In this document: positions 1 to 8,676 of the stretch, piece after piece | Layout of the letters: each line of letters opens with the position of its first letter | How positions within the stretch are numbered: the stretch's first letter is position 1 | Origin: Moraxella atlantae NBRC 14588 | GTDB taxonomy: Bacteria; Pseudomonadota; Gammaproteobacteria; Pseudomonadales; Moraxellaceae | Length of the DNA: 48,021 nucleotides | Direction of reading: 5' to 3' | Assembly: GCF_001591265.1 (NCBI RefSeq) | Contig: NZ_BCUL01000012.1 | Span: 1 to 48,021, forward strand | Notes under the pieces: model-generated | Database searches by the model: none | What the model was told of the DNA's origin: nothing | What the model saw: only the letters and a program-made list of their open reading frames with translations | Position numbers and translations under genes: made by a program

Positions 1-100
1 AATAATGGGTAGGTCTGATATCAGCATACTTTTTAAAGCACCACCTGTTAATGTGGTGGCGAAATCACGGCTAGGGCATGGTATTTTTGCAGCTATTGGG

Positions 101-106
101 TATAAT
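101..106 (+). promoter_or_regulatory. Possible -10 box of the lytic transglycosylase gene
   Basis: A perfect TATAAT lies about 80 nt before the chosen start of the first gene. No good -35 hexamer is seen 16-18 nt upstream, so this is only a plausible -10. The first 100 bases of the window hold a small hairpin (CACCAC/GTGGTG, 39-58) without a T-run and no recognisable gene. Confidence 0.35.
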
Positions 107-186
107 ACAGTCAGGCTGCTTGCCGCAATTTGCCACATATTGACCAATTCATCTATAACACAAACAAATACCCAATGCTTATGCCC

Positions 187-2241
187 ATGATCCGCCGTGC
201 CATCCCCACCGTTCTTGTCACCAGTCTTGCCAGCGCGTTGCTGTCATCGGCATGTGCCGATAACCACAGTGGCTGGAGTGATGACGGCTTTGGTTATACA
301 GGCGGCGACACGGCAACACAAACCGCGCCAACGTCATGGACAGGCGCAGGCGGCGATAGTTACTTTAACGATGCCGAACGCGCAAGCCGTAGTGGAACAG
401 ACGTTAGCCGTTATCAAGGCTTGATGGCAGGCGGTAATCTTGCCATGTATCCTGAATACTGGCAGCTTAATCAATACCTTGCTAGCCAAAGCCCAAGCAC
501 AATTATCAGCTTTGTGCAGCGCTATCAAGGCAGCGTGATGGCAGAAAAACTGGTCGCTGACTATGCCGAAACCAAAGCCGCGCAAGGCGATTATGCTGCA
601 GTGCGTGCGGTTGCAGGTTATATCACCAATCCCGATGCGTCCGAAGCCTGCGCGATAGCTTTAGGCTATAACAATACGGGCGACCCGATGCGTGCATACA
701 TCGAAAAAGCCAACGTTTGGCTAGAAACACCGCGCAAGCAAGCCGATTTGTGCCGTCAATTAGCCAGTGAGCTTGCCGCCAACCCGATGATGAGCAATAC
801 CGACCGCGAGCGGCGGCTGTATCGTATGCTGCGCCTCAATAACAACGGCGATATCGTCAATCTTGCCAATCGGTTGGGCGTGGCAATCAGCTTTAACCAG
901 CTGATGGCAGTGAGCAACAACCCCAATAACGTTTTGGGGCAGGTCGGTAGCCTTGCGCCAACCGCTGCCAACCGTTACCTTTATCTATACGCCCTAGGGG
1001 CGCAAGCCAAAAAATCGGTCAATGACGCAGCATGGCAGCTCAAGGCTGATTTGGGCAAAGACATCACCAGTCCCAACCGCTTTTTTGATGACAAAACGCG
1101 GCGGTATGCCTATCGTACGTTGGGTGTGGCACGCATGGGCGTAAACACCGACATTGGCTTTAGTGCTGATGCGGTGGATTGGTTTGCTCAAAGTGTTGGC
1201 GAGCCATTTAATGCCGATGAAGCACAAGCCTACGCCCAAGCAGCAATTCGTTTTAGCCGTTGGCAAGATGTTGCCGCTGCAATTGGTGAGATGGATTTTA
1301 AAGTTCAACAAGAACCAATTTGGCAGTATTGGCTGGCGCGCGCGTACCGCATGACAGGCAATGCCGCACAAAAACAACAAGCCCAACAAATGTTTGCCAA
1401 ACTTGCGCAAAACAACGATTACTACGGCTTACTTGCCAAGGATCAAATTGGCGCGCGCTTTACCCGTCTGCCTGATTTGCCACGTCCCACCCAAGCTGAT
1501 TATACGCGGCTGGCGCAAGATGCCAGTTTTAATCGCGCCTTTACCTTATATGACCTTGGTGCAAGCCCAAGCTATGCCAACCGCGAATGGAATTGGGCGG
1601 TACGACAAGCCAATAACCGCGGCGATACAGGCATGATTATTGCTGCCGCCCAACGTGCCAACGATATCGGCTGGTATGACCGCGCGATTTTTGCCATTGA
1701 CAACGCCAGCAGCTTACCCGATGGTGCATTGGCATACCCAATGCCGCGTCAAGACAGCGTTGTTCGATACAGCCGCCAGGTGGGCATTGACCCTGCATGG
1801 GCATACGGCATTATGCGCCAAGAAAGCCGCTTTAATGTCGGCGCAAAATCCAACGTCGGCGCAGGTGGCTTGATGCAAATCATGCCCGATACTGCCAAAT
1901 ACATCGCGCGTAAACTTGGCGAGCCATACAGCGCGGCGCAAGTTGCTACGGGTGAGACCAACATCCGCTATGGCACATTTTACATGGCAGATATTCTAAA
2001 TCGTCTTGGTGGGCAGCCCGTACTGGCAACCGCAGGCTACAATGCAGGTCCAAACAAGGCACGCACTTGGCAGCCCGATAGCGGATCGATCGCCGCCGAT
2101 CAGTACGTTGAGACCATTCCGTATTATGAAACGCGCGGCTATGTCAAAGCTGTAATGGCAAACACCGCCAATTATGCTGCGTTATTGGGCAACCCGTCGC
2201 CGCTTAGTCAGCGCATGGGCATCATTGGAGCAAAATATTAG
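187..2241 (+). CDS. slt: Soluble lytic murein transglycosylase (Slt70-like)
   Basis: A periplasmic enzyme predicted to cleave the MurNAc-GlcNAc bond of peptidoglycan with formation of 1,6-anhydroMurNAc. About 684 residues, the usual length for Slt70-type enzymes. A short signal peptide begins MIRR and ends near ACA-DNH; a Cys sits at the end of the hydrophobic stretch, but the -3 residue is Ser, so a lipobox is poor. A long alpha-helical superhelix region follows, then a C-terminal SLT domain with the catalytic Glu in RQESRF (Glu codon at 1822), then GLMQIMP and AGYNAGP motifs. In-frame ATGs at 175, 181 and 187 are all possible; none has a strong ribosome binding site, and 187 gives the most compact signal peptide. 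Monocistronic as far as visible. Function is confident, exact start is not. Confidence 0.9.
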   Translation: MIRRAIPTVLVTSLASALLSSACADNHSGWSDDGFGYTGGDTATQTAPTSWTGAGGDSYFNDAERASRSGTDVSRYQGLMAGGNLAMYPEYWQLNQYLASQSPSTIISFVQRYQGSVMAEKLVADYAETKAAQGDYAAVRAVAGYITNPDASEACAIALGYNNTGDPMRAYIEKANVWLETPRKQADLCRQLASELAANPMMSNTDRERRLYRMLRLNNNGDIVNLANRLGVAISFNQLMAVSNNPNNVLGQVGSLAPTAANRYLYLYALGAQAKKSVNDAAWQLKADLGKDITSPNRFFDDKTRRYAYRTLGVARMGVNTDIGFSADAVDWFAQSVGEPFNADEAQAYAQAAIRFSRWQDVAAAIGEMDFKVQQEPIWQYWLARAYRMTGNAAQKQQAQQMFAKLAQNNDYYGLLAKDQIGARFTRLPDLPRPTQADYTRLAQDASFNRAFTLYDLGASPSYANREWNWAVRQANNRGDTGMIIAAAQRANDIGWYDRAIFAIDNASSLPDGALAYPMPRQDSVVRYSRQVGIDPAWAYGIMRQESRFNVGAKSNVGAGGLMQIMPDTAKYIARKLGEPYSAAQVATGETNIRYGTFYMADILNRLGGQPVLATAGYNAGPNKARTWQPDSGSIAADQYVETIPYYETRGYVKAVMANTANYAALLGNPSPLSQRMGIIGAKY

Positions 2242-2561
2242 CCCACATGTTAAAGCTTGGTATGAAACAAGTGTCAAGCAGTAGTCAGATATGTCGACTA
2301 GTGCTACACTGTACGCCGTACCAAACACGGCTCAGCCCATGCCCAGTTTAATTTTTAAAAAAATTGCCGCGTATTTTAGATAATTTGTTAAATATTTAAG
2401 TTTTAAAGCCAATATATTCAATAAGCTATCAAATATGGCTGAACAATTTCATCCGTGTGGCTATCTGGTAGCCAGATGAGTGAAAAAACGTGTGGACATC
2501 AACATCCAACAACGATTTTTTAACATCAACGCTTAATAAAAGCACAAACAAGGAGCTTTTT
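2242..2561. other. Intergenic stretch upstream of mdh
   Basis: About 320 bp without a supported gene. The centre is AT-rich. A short perfect inverted repeat, ATCTGG-TAG-CCAGAT, lies at 2463-2477, about 85 nt before the mdh start, and could be an operator or leader hairpin. No convincing -35/-10 pair was identified by eye. Confidence 0.4.
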
Positions 2562-3548
2562 ATGAAACAACCCGTTCGCGTTGCCGTGACTGGCGCAGCT
2601 GGTCAAATCAGCTACTCACTACTGTTTCGCATTGCCGCAGGCGATATGCTGGGCAAAGACCAACCTGTGATTTTGCAATTGCTTGAAATCACCCCTGCGC
2701 TTGAAGCCCTAAAAGGCGTGGTCATGGAGCTAGAAGACTGCGCATTCCCACTGTTAGCAGGTGTGGTACAAACCGATGATGCCTCAGTGGCATTCAAAGA
2801 CGCTGACTACGCGCTGTTGGTTGGGGCACGTCCTCGCGGTCCTGGCATGGAACGCAAAGACTTGCTAGAAGCCAACGCTGCGATCTTCTCAGCGCAAGGT
2901 AAAGCCTTGAATGACCACGCAAGCCGCGATGTCAAAGTGTTGGTCGTCGGCAACCCTGCCAACACCAACGCACTGATCGCTCAGCGCAATGCGCCAGATC
3001 TTAACCCACGTAACTTCACCGCCATGACTCGCCTTGACCACAACCGCGGTATGGCGCAGCTTGCTGAAGAGACCGAAACCACCGTCAATGACATCAAAAA
3101 AATGACGATTTGGGGCAACCACTCATCGACCCAATATCCAGATTTGACCTTTACCACCGTCCAAGGCAAGCCTGCGCTAGACTTGGTAGACCGTGACTGG
3201 TACGAAAACACCTACATCCCAAGCGTACAACAACGCGGTGCAGCGATCATCAAAGCGCGTGGCGCGTCTTCTGCTGCCTCTGCTGCCAACGCAGCGATTG
3301 CGCATATCCGCTCATGGGCGTTAGGCACCGATGAAAACGACTGGGTATCAATGGGCGTGTACTCAAACGGTGAATATGGCATTGAAAAAGGCTTAATCTA
3401 CTCATTCCCTTGCACCTGCCAAAACGGCGATTGGAAAATCGTTGAAGGTTTGGACGTATCAAGCGATTTCTCAAAAGATAAAATGCAAGCCACTGCCAAA
3501 GAATTGACCGAAGAGCGTGACGCGGTCAACCACTTGCTACCTAACTAA
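2562..3548 (+). CDS. mdh: Malate dehydrogenase, NAD-dependent
   Basis: Catalyses malate to oxaloacetate with NAD in the TCA cycle, in the cytoplasm. 328 residues, the length of the 'cytosolic-type' MDH found in Acinetobacter and Psychrobacter, longer than the 312-residue enteric type. The Rossmann motif TGAAGQI lies at 10-16. Substrate arginines are in [11 protein letters not shown] (R92, R98), the catalytic Asp in TRLDHNR (D159) and the catalytic His in GNHSS (H187). The ATG at 2562 is chosen because AGGAG sits at 2551-2555; an upstream in-frame codon at 2490 would add an unconserved leader. Followed by a strong intrinsic terminator, so probably transcribed alone. Confidence 0.97.
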   Translation: MKQPVRVAVTGAAGQISYSLLFRIAAGDMLGKDQPVILQLLEITPALEALKGVVMELEDCAFPLLAGVVQTDDASVAFKDADYALLVGARPRGPGMERKDLLEANAAIFSAQGKALNDHASRDVKVLVVGNPANTNALIAQRNAPDLNPRNFTAMTRLDHNRGMAQLAEETETTVNDIKKMTIWGNHSSTQYPDLTFTTVQGKPALDLVDRDWYENTYIPSVQQRGAAIIKARGASSAASAANAAIAHIRSWALGTDENDWVSMGVYSNGEYGIEKGLIYSFPCTCQNGDWKIVEGLDVSSDFSKDKMQATAKELTEERDAVNHLLPN

Positions 3549-3589
3549 TGTTTAGCCTTTAAACAGCGCTGAGACAAGTTAGTCAAAGA

Positions 3590-3618
3590 CCAGTCTGACT
3601 GACAGACTGGTTTTTTTT
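3590..3618 (+). terminator. Rho-independent terminator of mdh
   Basis: Perfect 8-bp stem CCAGTCTG/CAGACTGG (3590-3597 and 3603-3610) with a 5-nt loop, followed by eight Ts. Confidence 0.92.
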
Positions 3619-3772
3619 ATACCAAAATCGTCCCCTCGTGCCGTTACTACTCGTGCCGTTACCAAAAGCCACACAAAACAACGCAGCGTTACTGGTGAAT
3701 CATGCAAGGCTATGCTATTTTAAATAGCCCATTGCAAACAACATGAATGAAAACCAGTTAGAGGATACGATC

Positions 3773-4036
3773 ATGCTTAATGGTGAAGAAAATAGCATTA
3801 ATACGTTATTTGCCCAATTAGGTCTAGACAGCGACGACGCGTCAATTCAGCAATTTATTGAAAAAAACCAACTACCACAATCAGTCAAATTGGTTGATGC
3901 ACCATTTTGGACAGACAACCAACGCAAATTTTTGCAAGAAGAATACCGCGCAGACGCAGGTTGGATTGAAGTCATTGACGACCTAAACGTGCGCCTACAC
4001 AAAGACGCGCAAGACCAAGAAAATGGTAAAGCCTAA
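3773..4036 (+). CDS. DUF2789 family protein
   Basis: An 87-residue acidic soluble protein of unknown function. The pattern NTLFAQLGL, then VKLVDAPFW, then WIEVIDDLNVRL matches DUF2789 as remembered from Moraxellaceae and other gammaproteobacteria. The ATG at 3773 is preferred because GAGGA lies 7 nt upstream (3761-3765); an earlier ATG at 3743 has no such site. It is flanked by the mdh terminator and by its own terminator, so it is probably a single-gene unit. No catalytic motif is visible; the small helical acidic fold suggests a binding or regulatory protein, which is speculation. Confidence 0.85.
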   Translation: MLNGEENSINTLFAQLGLDSDDASIQQFIEKNQLPQSVKLVDAPFWTDNQRKFLQEEYRADAGWIEVIDDLNVRLHKDAQDQENGKA

Positions 4037-4052
4037 GCGTTTTGCTCAAACA

Positions 4053-4084
4053 AAAAGCCCCAAAACATGTAGGGGCTTTTTTTT
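4053..4084. terminator. Bidirectional terminator between DUF2789 gene and lytic transglycosylase
   Basis: The stem AAAAGCCCC/GGGGCTTTT (4053-4061 and 4072-4080) has a T-run on the plus strand and an A-run on the other side, so it can end both convergent genes. Confidence 0.88.
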
Positions 4085-4097
4085 ATGAATAGATCAG

Positions 4098-4859
4098 TTA
4101 AAAATTGCCGTAAGTGGTGGTAGAAGAATAGCTCAACGTTTGCTCGCCACCTGCGCGTAGGGTAGGGTCATTGCGGTATAGGTTGTTATAGCGGCTTAAA
4201 ACGCGTTTGACGTAATCGCGTGTTTCACGAAATGGCGGCACACCACCGTATTTGGTTACGTTACCTTCACCCGCGTTATAACCTGCCAGTACATGTTCGA
4301 TGCTACCAAAACGCCCGTTGAGGTATTTAAGGTATTTTGCCGCCCCCTCGATGTTATCGGCAGGGTTCCACGCATTGGCAACACCAAATCGTCTGGCGGT
4401 GGCAGGCATGAGCTGCATCAATCCTTGCGCGCCAACAGGTGAGCGTGCCATAGGGTTAAAGCCCGATTCGGTGTGCATGACTGCTTTCATAAGCGCAGGA
4501 TCAACGCCATGGCGCGTTGCTGCGGCGACGATCATCGCGTCATACGCGTTGCGGTTTTTGCTGCCACTGGCAGGCACGGCAGCCTCTGTCGCACCCCAGT
4601 TACGGTAAGTGTGCACGTTGGTGTCGGCATAGTAGGTGACTTTGACCTTTTGGGTGAATTGACTAAACCCTGTGCCAACGGGGCGGTCATTTTCTACCAC
4701 ATTGGTCAAAAGTACCCGTCCGTTATTATCCTTAAACACATACATGTTGCCTGCATGGCTTGGTACAAGCCACACCAAGCTGACCACAATCAACCAACCA
4801 TCACTTATCAAAAGTCTAGTGGGTTTGTGAGGACGAAAATTTGAGCGAACCTGTACCAT
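4098..4859 (-). CDS. Lytic transglycosylase, SLT domain with N-terminal DUF4124-like segment
   Basis: A 253-residue exported peptidoglycan lyase. An N-terminal hydrophobic signal (about residues 17-36, cleavage near SHA-G) precedes a DUF4124-like patch (MYVFKDNNGRVLLTN). The SLT domain covers about residues 105-230, with the catalytic Glu131 in HTESGFN, GAQGLMQLMP at 143-152 and LAGYNAGEG at 191-199. The C-terminus is Ser/Thr-rich and short. The ATG at 4859 has no clear ribosome binding site but no better start includes the signal. It is the second lytic transglycosylase within 5 kb and lies alone between two terminators. The 5' region carries the DnaA-box pair described separately. Confidence 0.88.
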   Translation of the reverse strand: MVQVRSNFRPHKPTRLLISDGWLIVVSLVWLVPSHAGNMYVFKDNNGRVLLTNVVENDRPVGTGFSQFTQKVKVTYYADTNVHTYRNWGATEAAVPASGSKNRNAYDAMIVAAATRHGVDPALMKAVMHTESGFNPMARSPVGAQGLMQLMPATARRFGVANAWNPADNIEGAAKYLKYLNGRFGSIEHVLAGYNAGEGNVTKYGGVPPFRETRDYVKRVLSRYNNLYRNDPTLRAGGEQTLSYSSTTTYGNF

Positions 4860-5008
4860 AATAATCGGTCAAAAGCAAAAATTGGCATTACTATACCATA
4901 AATTGATGACAGGTTTGACAAAATCCATGGCAAATCAAACGGCGTCATGCCACACTGGGCATCTACCGATTTGATGCAAAAAAAATTAAATTTTTTTAGC
5001 TTATCAGA

Positions 5009-5023
5009 CTTGACAGTGTCAAG
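5009..5023. promoter_or_regulatory. Perfect palindrome, candidate operator
   Basis: CTTGACA-G-TGTCAAG is a perfect dyad with a 1-nt centre, typical in size for a dimeric repressor site. It lies about 150 nt upstream of the lytic transglycosylase start. No cognate regulator is encoded nearby. Confidence 0.4.
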
Positions 5024-5041
5024 TAATTGATTTTATTACAA

Positions 5042-5071
5042 TAAAAAATTGGTTATTTTTTAACCAATTTT
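5042..5071 (-). terminator. Probable terminator of hflX
   Basis: Read on the minus strand, an 11-bp stem AAAATTGGTTA/TAACCAATTTT with a 5-nt loop is followed by TTTTTTAT. It lies about 108 nt after the hflX stop. The stem is AT-rich, so it may be weak. Confidence 0.5.
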
Positions 5072-5117
5072 GTCCAAAGCCAATAGGCATCTAGCCTCAG
5101 GCGTGTCAAGTCATAAG

Positions 5118-5138
5118 TTATCCACAGGGTTATCCACA
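5118..5138 (+). promoter_or_regulatory. Two tandem consensus DnaA boxes
   Basis: TTATCCACA occurs twice in the same orientation at 5118-5126 and 5130-5138, a 12-bp repeat. Both match the TTATNCACA DnaA consensus exactly. A 7/9 match in inverse orientation (TGTGGAAAT) follows at 5144-5152. An AT-rich block lies directly to the left. No dnaA, dnaN or gyrB gene is in the window. Confidence 0.6.
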
Positions 5139-5178
5139 GGTTTTGTGGAAATTATCATAACTGATTGATTTTAAAAGA

Positions 5179-6564
5179 TTAAGTAATATCGTCATGCATC
5201 GGTTCGACATTGGCACTCACGTCTGCTGGCTCGGGCTGCTCAAACGGCTCAAGCACAGGCATGAGGCTTTGCGCCTGCGCATCGGGCAGTACATCAAACG
5301 GATCAATAGCAAACTCTCCCAATAGCTGCTGCAAACGCGCCGCTGCCATTGTCACAGTTACATGTGCGTCGCCATTATCGGCATAATCAATGCCATCAAT
5401 CACGCCCAGCTCATGCAATGCGTGTTGTAACTGCCCAAACGTCGGCGGTAAACGCAAATCAAAACGCGTTAATTGCCCAACCAGTAGCTGTTGCACCGCC
5501 TCGGTTAGTTTATCAAGCCCGATATCAGCTTGGGCAGACACATACACGCGATTTGGCTTGCCTGCTTCGCCATAGCCGATGTGGGCAGGCTCACCTGTTA
5601 AGTCGATTTTGTTAAACACATTGAGGACAGGCACATCATTGCCAATTTCTGCCAACACGTTTTGCACTGCGTCGATTTGTTCATGCATGTCCTCGCGTGA
5701 GCTGTCAATGACGTGTAGCAGCAGATCTGCTGCCAAAGTCTCCTCAAGGGTGGCGTGGAATGCCTCGACTAACTCATGCGGCAAATGGCGCACAAAACCA
5801 ACCGTATCCACCAGCACCACATTGCCCACACCTGCCCAGTTCACGCTACGCAATGTTGGGTCTAGGGTAGCAAATAGCTGGTTGGCGGCATAAATATTGG
5901 CATCGGTCAAACGGTTAAACAGTGTCGATTTGCCTGCGTTGGTATAGCCGACCAATGACACCGTTGGCACGGCAGATTTTTGGCGTTTGGCACGTCCTTG
6001 CGCGCGTGTTTGTTTGACTTTATCAAGTTTTGCTTTAAGCTGACCGACACGAATTTGTAGCAAGCGGCGGTCGGTTTCAAGCTGCGTTTCACCAGGTCCA
6101 CGCAAGCCAATACCGCCTTTTTGTCGCTCCAAGTGCGTCCAACCGCGTACCAAACGCGTTGCTAGATGGTTAAGCTGCGCCAATTCAACCTGCAATTTAC
6201 CTTCATAAGTGCGCGCACGTTGGGCAAAGATATCCAAAATCAGCCCTGTGCGATCAAGCACGCGGCATTGCACAAGCCGCTCAAGGTTACGCTCTTGCGA
6301 TGGCGTGAGCGCGTGGTTAAAAATCACGATTTGCGCATCATGTGCCTTGACTTGCTCGGCGATTTCTTCAGCCTTGCCCGTACCAACGAAGTATTTGGCA
6401 TCAGGCTTGCTGCGTGTACCTGTGACCAGTGCGGCAGGTTTTGCGCCTGCCGATTCGACCAACAGTTCAAACTCGTCTAAATCATCGGGGTCATCAAGCT
6501 GATTGATGTTGAGGTGTACTAATATCGCGGTTTCGCCCCCTTGATGGCGGTCAAAATAATCCAA
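5179..6564 (-). CDS. hflX: Ribosome-associated GTPase HflX
   Basis: A cytoplasmic GTPase that binds the 50S subunit and, in studied bacteria, splits stalled or heat-damaged 70S ribosomes. 461 residues. The HflX-specific N-terminal domain (1-195) includes the glycine-rich GGIGLRGPGETQLETDRR motif at 150-167. The G domain shows G1 GYTNAGKS (206-213), switch region FATLDPT near 231, G3 DTVGF (253-257) and G4 NKID (318-321). The C-terminal tail after about 430 is acidic. The start is a TTG at 6564, supported by AAGGA with a 7-nt spacer and by alignment of DYFDRHQGGETAILVHL with the usual HflX N-terminus. hfq, its common neighbour, is absent. Confidence 0.95.
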   Translation of the reverse strand: MDYFDRHQGGETAILVHLNINQLDDPDDLDEFELLVESAGAKPAALVTGTRSKPDAKYFVGTGKAEEIAEQVKAHDAQIVIFNHALTPSQERNLERLVQCRVLDRTGLILDIFAQRARTYEGKLQVELAQLNHLATRLVRGWTHLERQKGGIGLRGPGETQLETDRRLLQIRVGQLKAKLDKVKQTRAQGRAKRQKSAVPTVSLVGYTNAGKSTLFNRLTDANIYAANQLFATLDPTLRSVNWAGVGNVVLVDTVGFVRHLPHELVEAFHATLEETLAADLLLHVIDSSREDMHEQIDAVQNVLAEIGNDVPVLNVFNKIDLTGEPAHIGYGEAGKPNRVYVSAQADIGLDKLTEAVQQLLVGQLTRFDLRLPPTFGQLQHALHELGVIDGIDYADNGDAHVTVTMAAARLQQLLGEFAIDPFDVLPDAQAQSLMPVLEPFEQPEPADVSANVEPMHDDIT

Positions 6565-6677
6565 AAATGTATCCTTTTATTGGTGGTAAAAAGTCATATC
6601 AGCTAAAAATGGGGTTTAAGGTTGGCGTAAACAAGTCTTGTCGGCAAACTTAAGCCCACCTAGCAAAAAATCAGCTA

Positions 6678-6686
6678 TGCTATAAT
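6678..6686 (+). promoter_or_regulatory. Extended -10 promoter of the plsC-like gene
   Basis: TGC-TATAAT is a perfect extended -10 element placed 31 nt before the ATG at 6718, implying a short leader. The -35 region is poor, as is usual for extended -10 promoters. Confidence 0.6.
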
Positions 6687-6717
6687 ATCACCATTTTTGT
6701 TAGCCATCGGATGCATT

Positions 6718-7593
6718 ATGTCTGCCCAACACCCACACTATCAACCACCTGCTGAGCCGTCAAAAATCGATTTTGTCAAAAAACTGCTGCGCCAAACCGC
6801 GCATGACTTGACCCAGCCTGAAACTTATACCCTCGATCATGCCAAAGTCCTACTACAACGCGGCAAACGCGCAGCAGGGCTTGCCAAAAGTGTGGTCATG
6901 GGTGTGAGCTATACCCACCGCATCAAAGACCGTCCAACCAGTAACGAACAAGTGAGCCACTATCTGCAACTGGTGTGCCAACAGGCGTGTCGCGCGCTGC
7001 AAGTTGAGGTTATTCCGCTCAAGCCAATCCCGCAAGAGCTGGCATTGTGGACGTGTAACCATATTTCTTGGCTTGATATTGCCGTGGTCGGCAGCATCAT
7101 TCCAACGTTTTTTATTTCCAAAGCCGAAATCGCCGACTGGCCCATTATGGGTAAGGTCACGCAAGCGGCAAACACGTTATACATCAAGCGCGGTTCGGGC
7201 GATAGTGGGTATGTCAGTCAGCTGATGGCGCAAGATTTGGCAGCAGGTAAGCCGTTAATTTTCTTTCCTGAGGCGACTACCAGTGACGGTACGGGCATTT
7301 TGCCGCTGCATGGCAAGCTGCTGCAATCTGCCATGGATACCCAAACACCCATCCAGCCAATTTTGATCACCTATGTCAATGCCGATGGCAAGCTTGATGA
7401 TATGATCCCATACACCGATATGACGATGGCAGAAAGCATTCAGCGGATTGTCGATAATCGCCCGAGCAAGGCATATATTTTGCCGCTTGATAAAATCGAA
7501 CCTGCCGACCACACGCGCGATGAGCTCACCGCTATGTTACAAACCGCCATGATCGATGGGCTACAACGTATGCATGCGCAAGTTTTATCTTAA
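6718..7593 (+). CDS. 1-acyl-sn-glycerol-3-phosphate acyltransferase (PlsC family)
   Basis: Predicted to acylate lysophosphatidic acid or a related lysolipid at the inner membrane. 291 residues. The acyltransferase HX4D motif is NHISWLD (H115, D120) and the second substrate motif is FPEATTSDG (183-191). ANTLYIKRG lies between them. No strong transmembrane helix is seen, only moderately hydrophobic patches, so membrane association may be peripheral. The ATG at 6718 is chosen because it follows the extended -10 by a sensible distance; the upstream in-frame codon at 6697 overlaps the likely transcription start. The exact acceptor lipid cannot be told from sequence; several PlsC paralogs are common in this group. 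Confidence 0.88.
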   Translation: MSAQHPHYQPPAEPSKIDFVKKLLRQTAHDLTQPETYTLDHAKVLLQRGKRAAGLAKSVVMGVSYTHRIKDRPTSNEQVSHYLQLVCQQACRALQVEVIPLKPIPQELALWTCNHISWLDIAVVGSIIPTFFISKAEIADWPIMGKVTQAANTLYIKRGSGDSGYVSQLMAQDLAAGKPLIFFPEATTSDGTGILPLHGKLLQSAMDTQTPIQPILITYVNADGKLDDMIPYTDMTMAESIQRIVDNRPSKAYILPLDKIEPADHTRDELTAMLQTAMIDGLQRMHAQVLS

Positions 7594-7664
7594 TCTTGCC
7601 GCAGTTTATCTGTTTATTGGAAAAATGCTTAGATTTTTTCTATCATCAGATTAAGTTTTCCAGT

Positions 7665-7670
7665 TATAAT
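7665..7670 (+). promoter_or_regulatory. Possible -10 of the roadblock operon
   Basis: A perfect TATAAT lies about 128 nt upstream of the roadblock gene. No clear -35 is seen; the leader would be about 120 nt and AT-rich. Confidence 0.4.
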
Positions 7671-7797
7671 GGGTAGGGCAGCGTTAAACCATATTATCTA
7701 CATGGATTGATTAAATTTTATTAACGCGCTATCTTTGTTTATAAAATATACTAAACGTGTATTTCAGTTTACTAACTTTATTATAAGGAATACCCTC

Positions 7798-8160
7798 ATG
7801 CGCACCGAAATGTTCCAACAAATTCTTAATGACCTTAACAGCTCATCGGCAGATATTGAAGCCTCGGCACTGATCTCAACCGACGGTTTGATGATCGCCT
7901 CAGCGTTGCCCGTTGGGATTGATGAAGACCGCGTGGGTGCGATGTCAGCGGCGTTGCTATCACTGGGTGATCGTGCAGGACGTGAATTGGCGCGTGGTGA
8001 TATCGACCGTGTGTTGGTACAAGGTGAAAAAGGCTATGTCATCATGTCATCATCGGGTTCAGAAGCGGTTTTGACGGTGTTGGCAAAACCCAATGCCAAA
8101 CTGGGCTTGGTGTTCTTGGACATCAAACGCGCAGCAGAAGCGTTGGCAAAACTCATTTAA
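7798..8160 (+). CDS. Roadblock/LC7 domain protein (MglB/CvnB-like)
   Basis: A 120-residue soluble protein forming essentially one roadblock/LC7 domain. The family pattern is visible as IEASALISTDGLMIAS (20-35), a central helix GAMSAALLSLGDRAGREL (47-64) and the strand pair DRVLVQGEKGYVIMS and AVLTVLAK. Roadblock proteins dimerise and act as GAPs, scaffolds or regulators of Ras-like GTPases (MglB with MglA; CvnB with CvnD). The ATG at 7798 has AAGGAA 7 nt upstream. It starts a run of same-strand genes that includes a matching small GTPase (12033-12569), and 21 nt separate it from the PAS gene, so the two are very likely co-transcribed. GAP activity itself is inference. Confidence 0.9.
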   Translation: MRTEMFQQILNDLNSSSADIEASALISTDGLMIASALPVGIDEDRVGAMSAALLSLGDRAGRELARGDIDRVLVQGEKGYVIMSSSGSEAVLTVLAKPNAKLGLVFLDIKRAAEALAKLI

Positions 8161-8181
8161 TTGTAGTCAAGGCGGTAAACG

Positions 8182-8676
8182 ATGGCAAAACAACTTCCTA
8201 ACATGGTGCGTCCTACACCCGACGCACAAGAACATCATCTAAAGTTTTATGACGGCACCACGCGTACTGTATACACCACCAACAATGAATTGCCATACCC
8301 AGATGGCAAGCTGATCGTATCGCGTGTGGACTTAGACGGTAACATCACCCATGCCAATGACGCATTTGTTGATATCAGCGGCTACACGCGCGAAGAATTG
8401 ATTGGTGCGCCGCAGCATATTTTGCGCCACCCTGACATGCCCAAAGCTGCCTACGCTGATTTGTGGGCGACTGTCAAAGCAGGCAACAAATGGCATGGCT
8501 ATGTCAAAAATTTATGCAAAGATGGCAGCTACTACTGGGTCTATGCCACCGCCGTGCCCAACGTACGCCGTGGCGAAACCGTTGGCTACACCTCAGTACG
8601 CCGCAAGCCTTCACGCAGCAAAATTCAAGAAACTGAAGTCCAATACGCCGCGCTTAGACAGGAGGAGCAAGCATGA
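8182..8676 (+). CDS. Soluble Aer-type PAS domain sensor protein
   Basis: 164 residues, no signal peptide or membrane segment. One PAS domain spans about 44-140 and closely follows the Aer receptor PAS: THANDAFVDISGYTREELIG, RHPDMPKAAYADLW, then W104 in GNKWHGYVKN and DGSYYWVYATAVP. Aer PAS domains bind FAD and report redox state; whether FAD is bound here is inferred. Unlike Aer there is no HAMP or methyl-accepting domain, so the output must be by protein contact. The C-terminus (141-164) is charged and probably helical. Its stop overlaps the start of the next gene by 4 nt (ATGA), indicating translational coupling. Confidence 0.88.
   Translation: MAKQLPNMVRPTPDAQEHHLKFYDGTTRTVYTTNNELPYPDGKLIVSRVDLDGNITHANDAFVDISGYTREELIGAPQHILRHPDMPKAAYADLWATVKAGNKWHGYVKNLCKDGSYYWVYATAVPNVRRGETVGYTSVRRKPSRSKIQETEVQYAALRQEEQA

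Larger units (their letters stand above)
4860..5178. other. AT-rich intergenic region with DnaA boxes and palindromes
   Basis: A 319-bp gap between the 5' end of the lytic transglycosylase and the 3' end of hflX. It holds an A/T-rich block (about 4975-5072), a 15-bp palindrome (5009-5023), an 11-bp-stem hairpin (5045-5071) and a pair of DnaA boxes (5118-5138). No open reading frame is supported here. Confidence 0.6.

Noticed and set aside
4975-5152. A full chromosomal origin (oriC) call
   Set aside because: Only two perfect boxes and one weak one are seen, and no dnaA, dnaN, rpmH or gyrB neighbour is present. Without GC-skew over the genome I report only the DnaA boxes.
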